This document shows, in pieces, positions 11,361 to 11,435 of a stretch of 11,435 nt of DNA. This stretch comes from Deinococcus hopiensis KR-140 (GTDB taxonomy: Bacteria > Deinococcota > Deinococci > Deinococcales > Deinococcaceae). The position numbers and the translations under genes are program-made. Each line of letters begins with the position of its first letter. Position 1 is the first letter of the stretch. The notes below the pieces were generated by a model that was given only the letters and a program-made list of their open reading frames with translations, was not told the DNA's origin and did not search any database. The stretch lies in assembly GCA_943327755.2 (NCBI GenBank), contig CALPYF020000073.1, positions 1-11,435 of the forward strand, in the 5' to 3' direction.

Positions 11361-11435
11361 GTGACGAGCTCCGATACTGCCCGCCTGCATGCTGACACGC
11401 TGGCCGACCATCTGAAAACCCACCTCCCTCATCGC
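11361..11435 (+). CDS. Possible 5' end of an unidentified gene (runs off window)
   Basis: From GTG 11361 the frame is open to the window edge for 25 codons. It reads MTSSDTARLHADTLADHLKT then HLPHR, which has the composition of an N-terminal amphipathic helix, and GC returns to the regional level. The only upstream purine run (AAAGGG) is about 14 bases away. It is too short to identify. Confidence 0.35.
   Translation, partial: MTSSDTARLHADTLADHLKTHLPHR

Noticed and set aside
11178..11432. 84-codon minus-strand open frame at the right edge
   Set aside because: It overlaps the 3' end of the orphan gene and both hairpins and has no family character. The plus-strand GTG frame at 11361 reads more like coding sequence.
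1..11435. CRISPR array, tRNA, rRNA, riboswitch
   Set aside because: No regularly spaced direct repeats, no cloverleaf with a T-loop sequence, and no known riboswitch core were recognised on either strand by eye.

Overview
The window looks like a decayed accessory region from a high-GC bacterium, most likely Deinococcus or a close relative. This is inferred from strongly G/C-biased third codon positions, many GTG starts, several genes whose TANNNT -10-like element lies only 6-8 bases before the start (leaderless style), and IS630/IS6-type elements. No rRNA or tRNA is present to confirm it. Base composition changes abruptly in places: very C-rich at 3430-4329, AT-richer at 5120-5270 and 10770-11360. 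Broken genes are frequent.

Layout. 1-102 (minus): the 5' end of a sugar-nucleotide nucleotidyltransferase. 152-1195: an IS630-family element whose transposase is split over two frames at an A7 run, flanked by TA. 1401-3361 (minus): an unrecognised protein with a winged-helix-like segment, preceded by a Sce7726-type PD-(D/E)XK nuclease gene with a frameshift near its 3' end. 3430-4329 (plus): a degenerate tyrosine-recombinase-like protein, followed by a 19-bp palindrome. 4490-5243: an amber-interrupted gene coupled to a small winged-helix protein with an AT-rich tail.

5236-6878 is the most unusual part: a promoter with a nested inverted repeat, a 75-aa XRE-type regulator, and six very small proteins, five of them predicted membrane proteins. 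Nearly all are joined by 4-base ATGA/GTGA stop-start overlaps, and a CCGGCGAAG-type element recurs at the gene boundaries. A truncated reading frame follows and is cut by an IS6-family remnant (about 7003-7366). That remnant is itself fused to the C-terminal GGDEF domain of a diguanylate cyclase (to 7806).

8112-10101 is a coherent, apparently intact three-gene operon: an ArsR-like HTH regulator, an ABC ATPase and an ABC-2 permease. It is driven from a promoter embedded in a Fur-box-like palindrome (8078-8105), and a 35-codon ORF is coupled to its end. 10367-10765 is a single-domain response regulator with an in-frame TGA at codon 5. 10899-11285 is an acidic, lower-GC orphan. A new gene may begin at 11361 and run off the window.

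The regulator/ABC operon and the regulator/small-membrane-protein operon are the two units that look selected and self-regulated. Most of the rest is insertion-sequence activity and gene decay.
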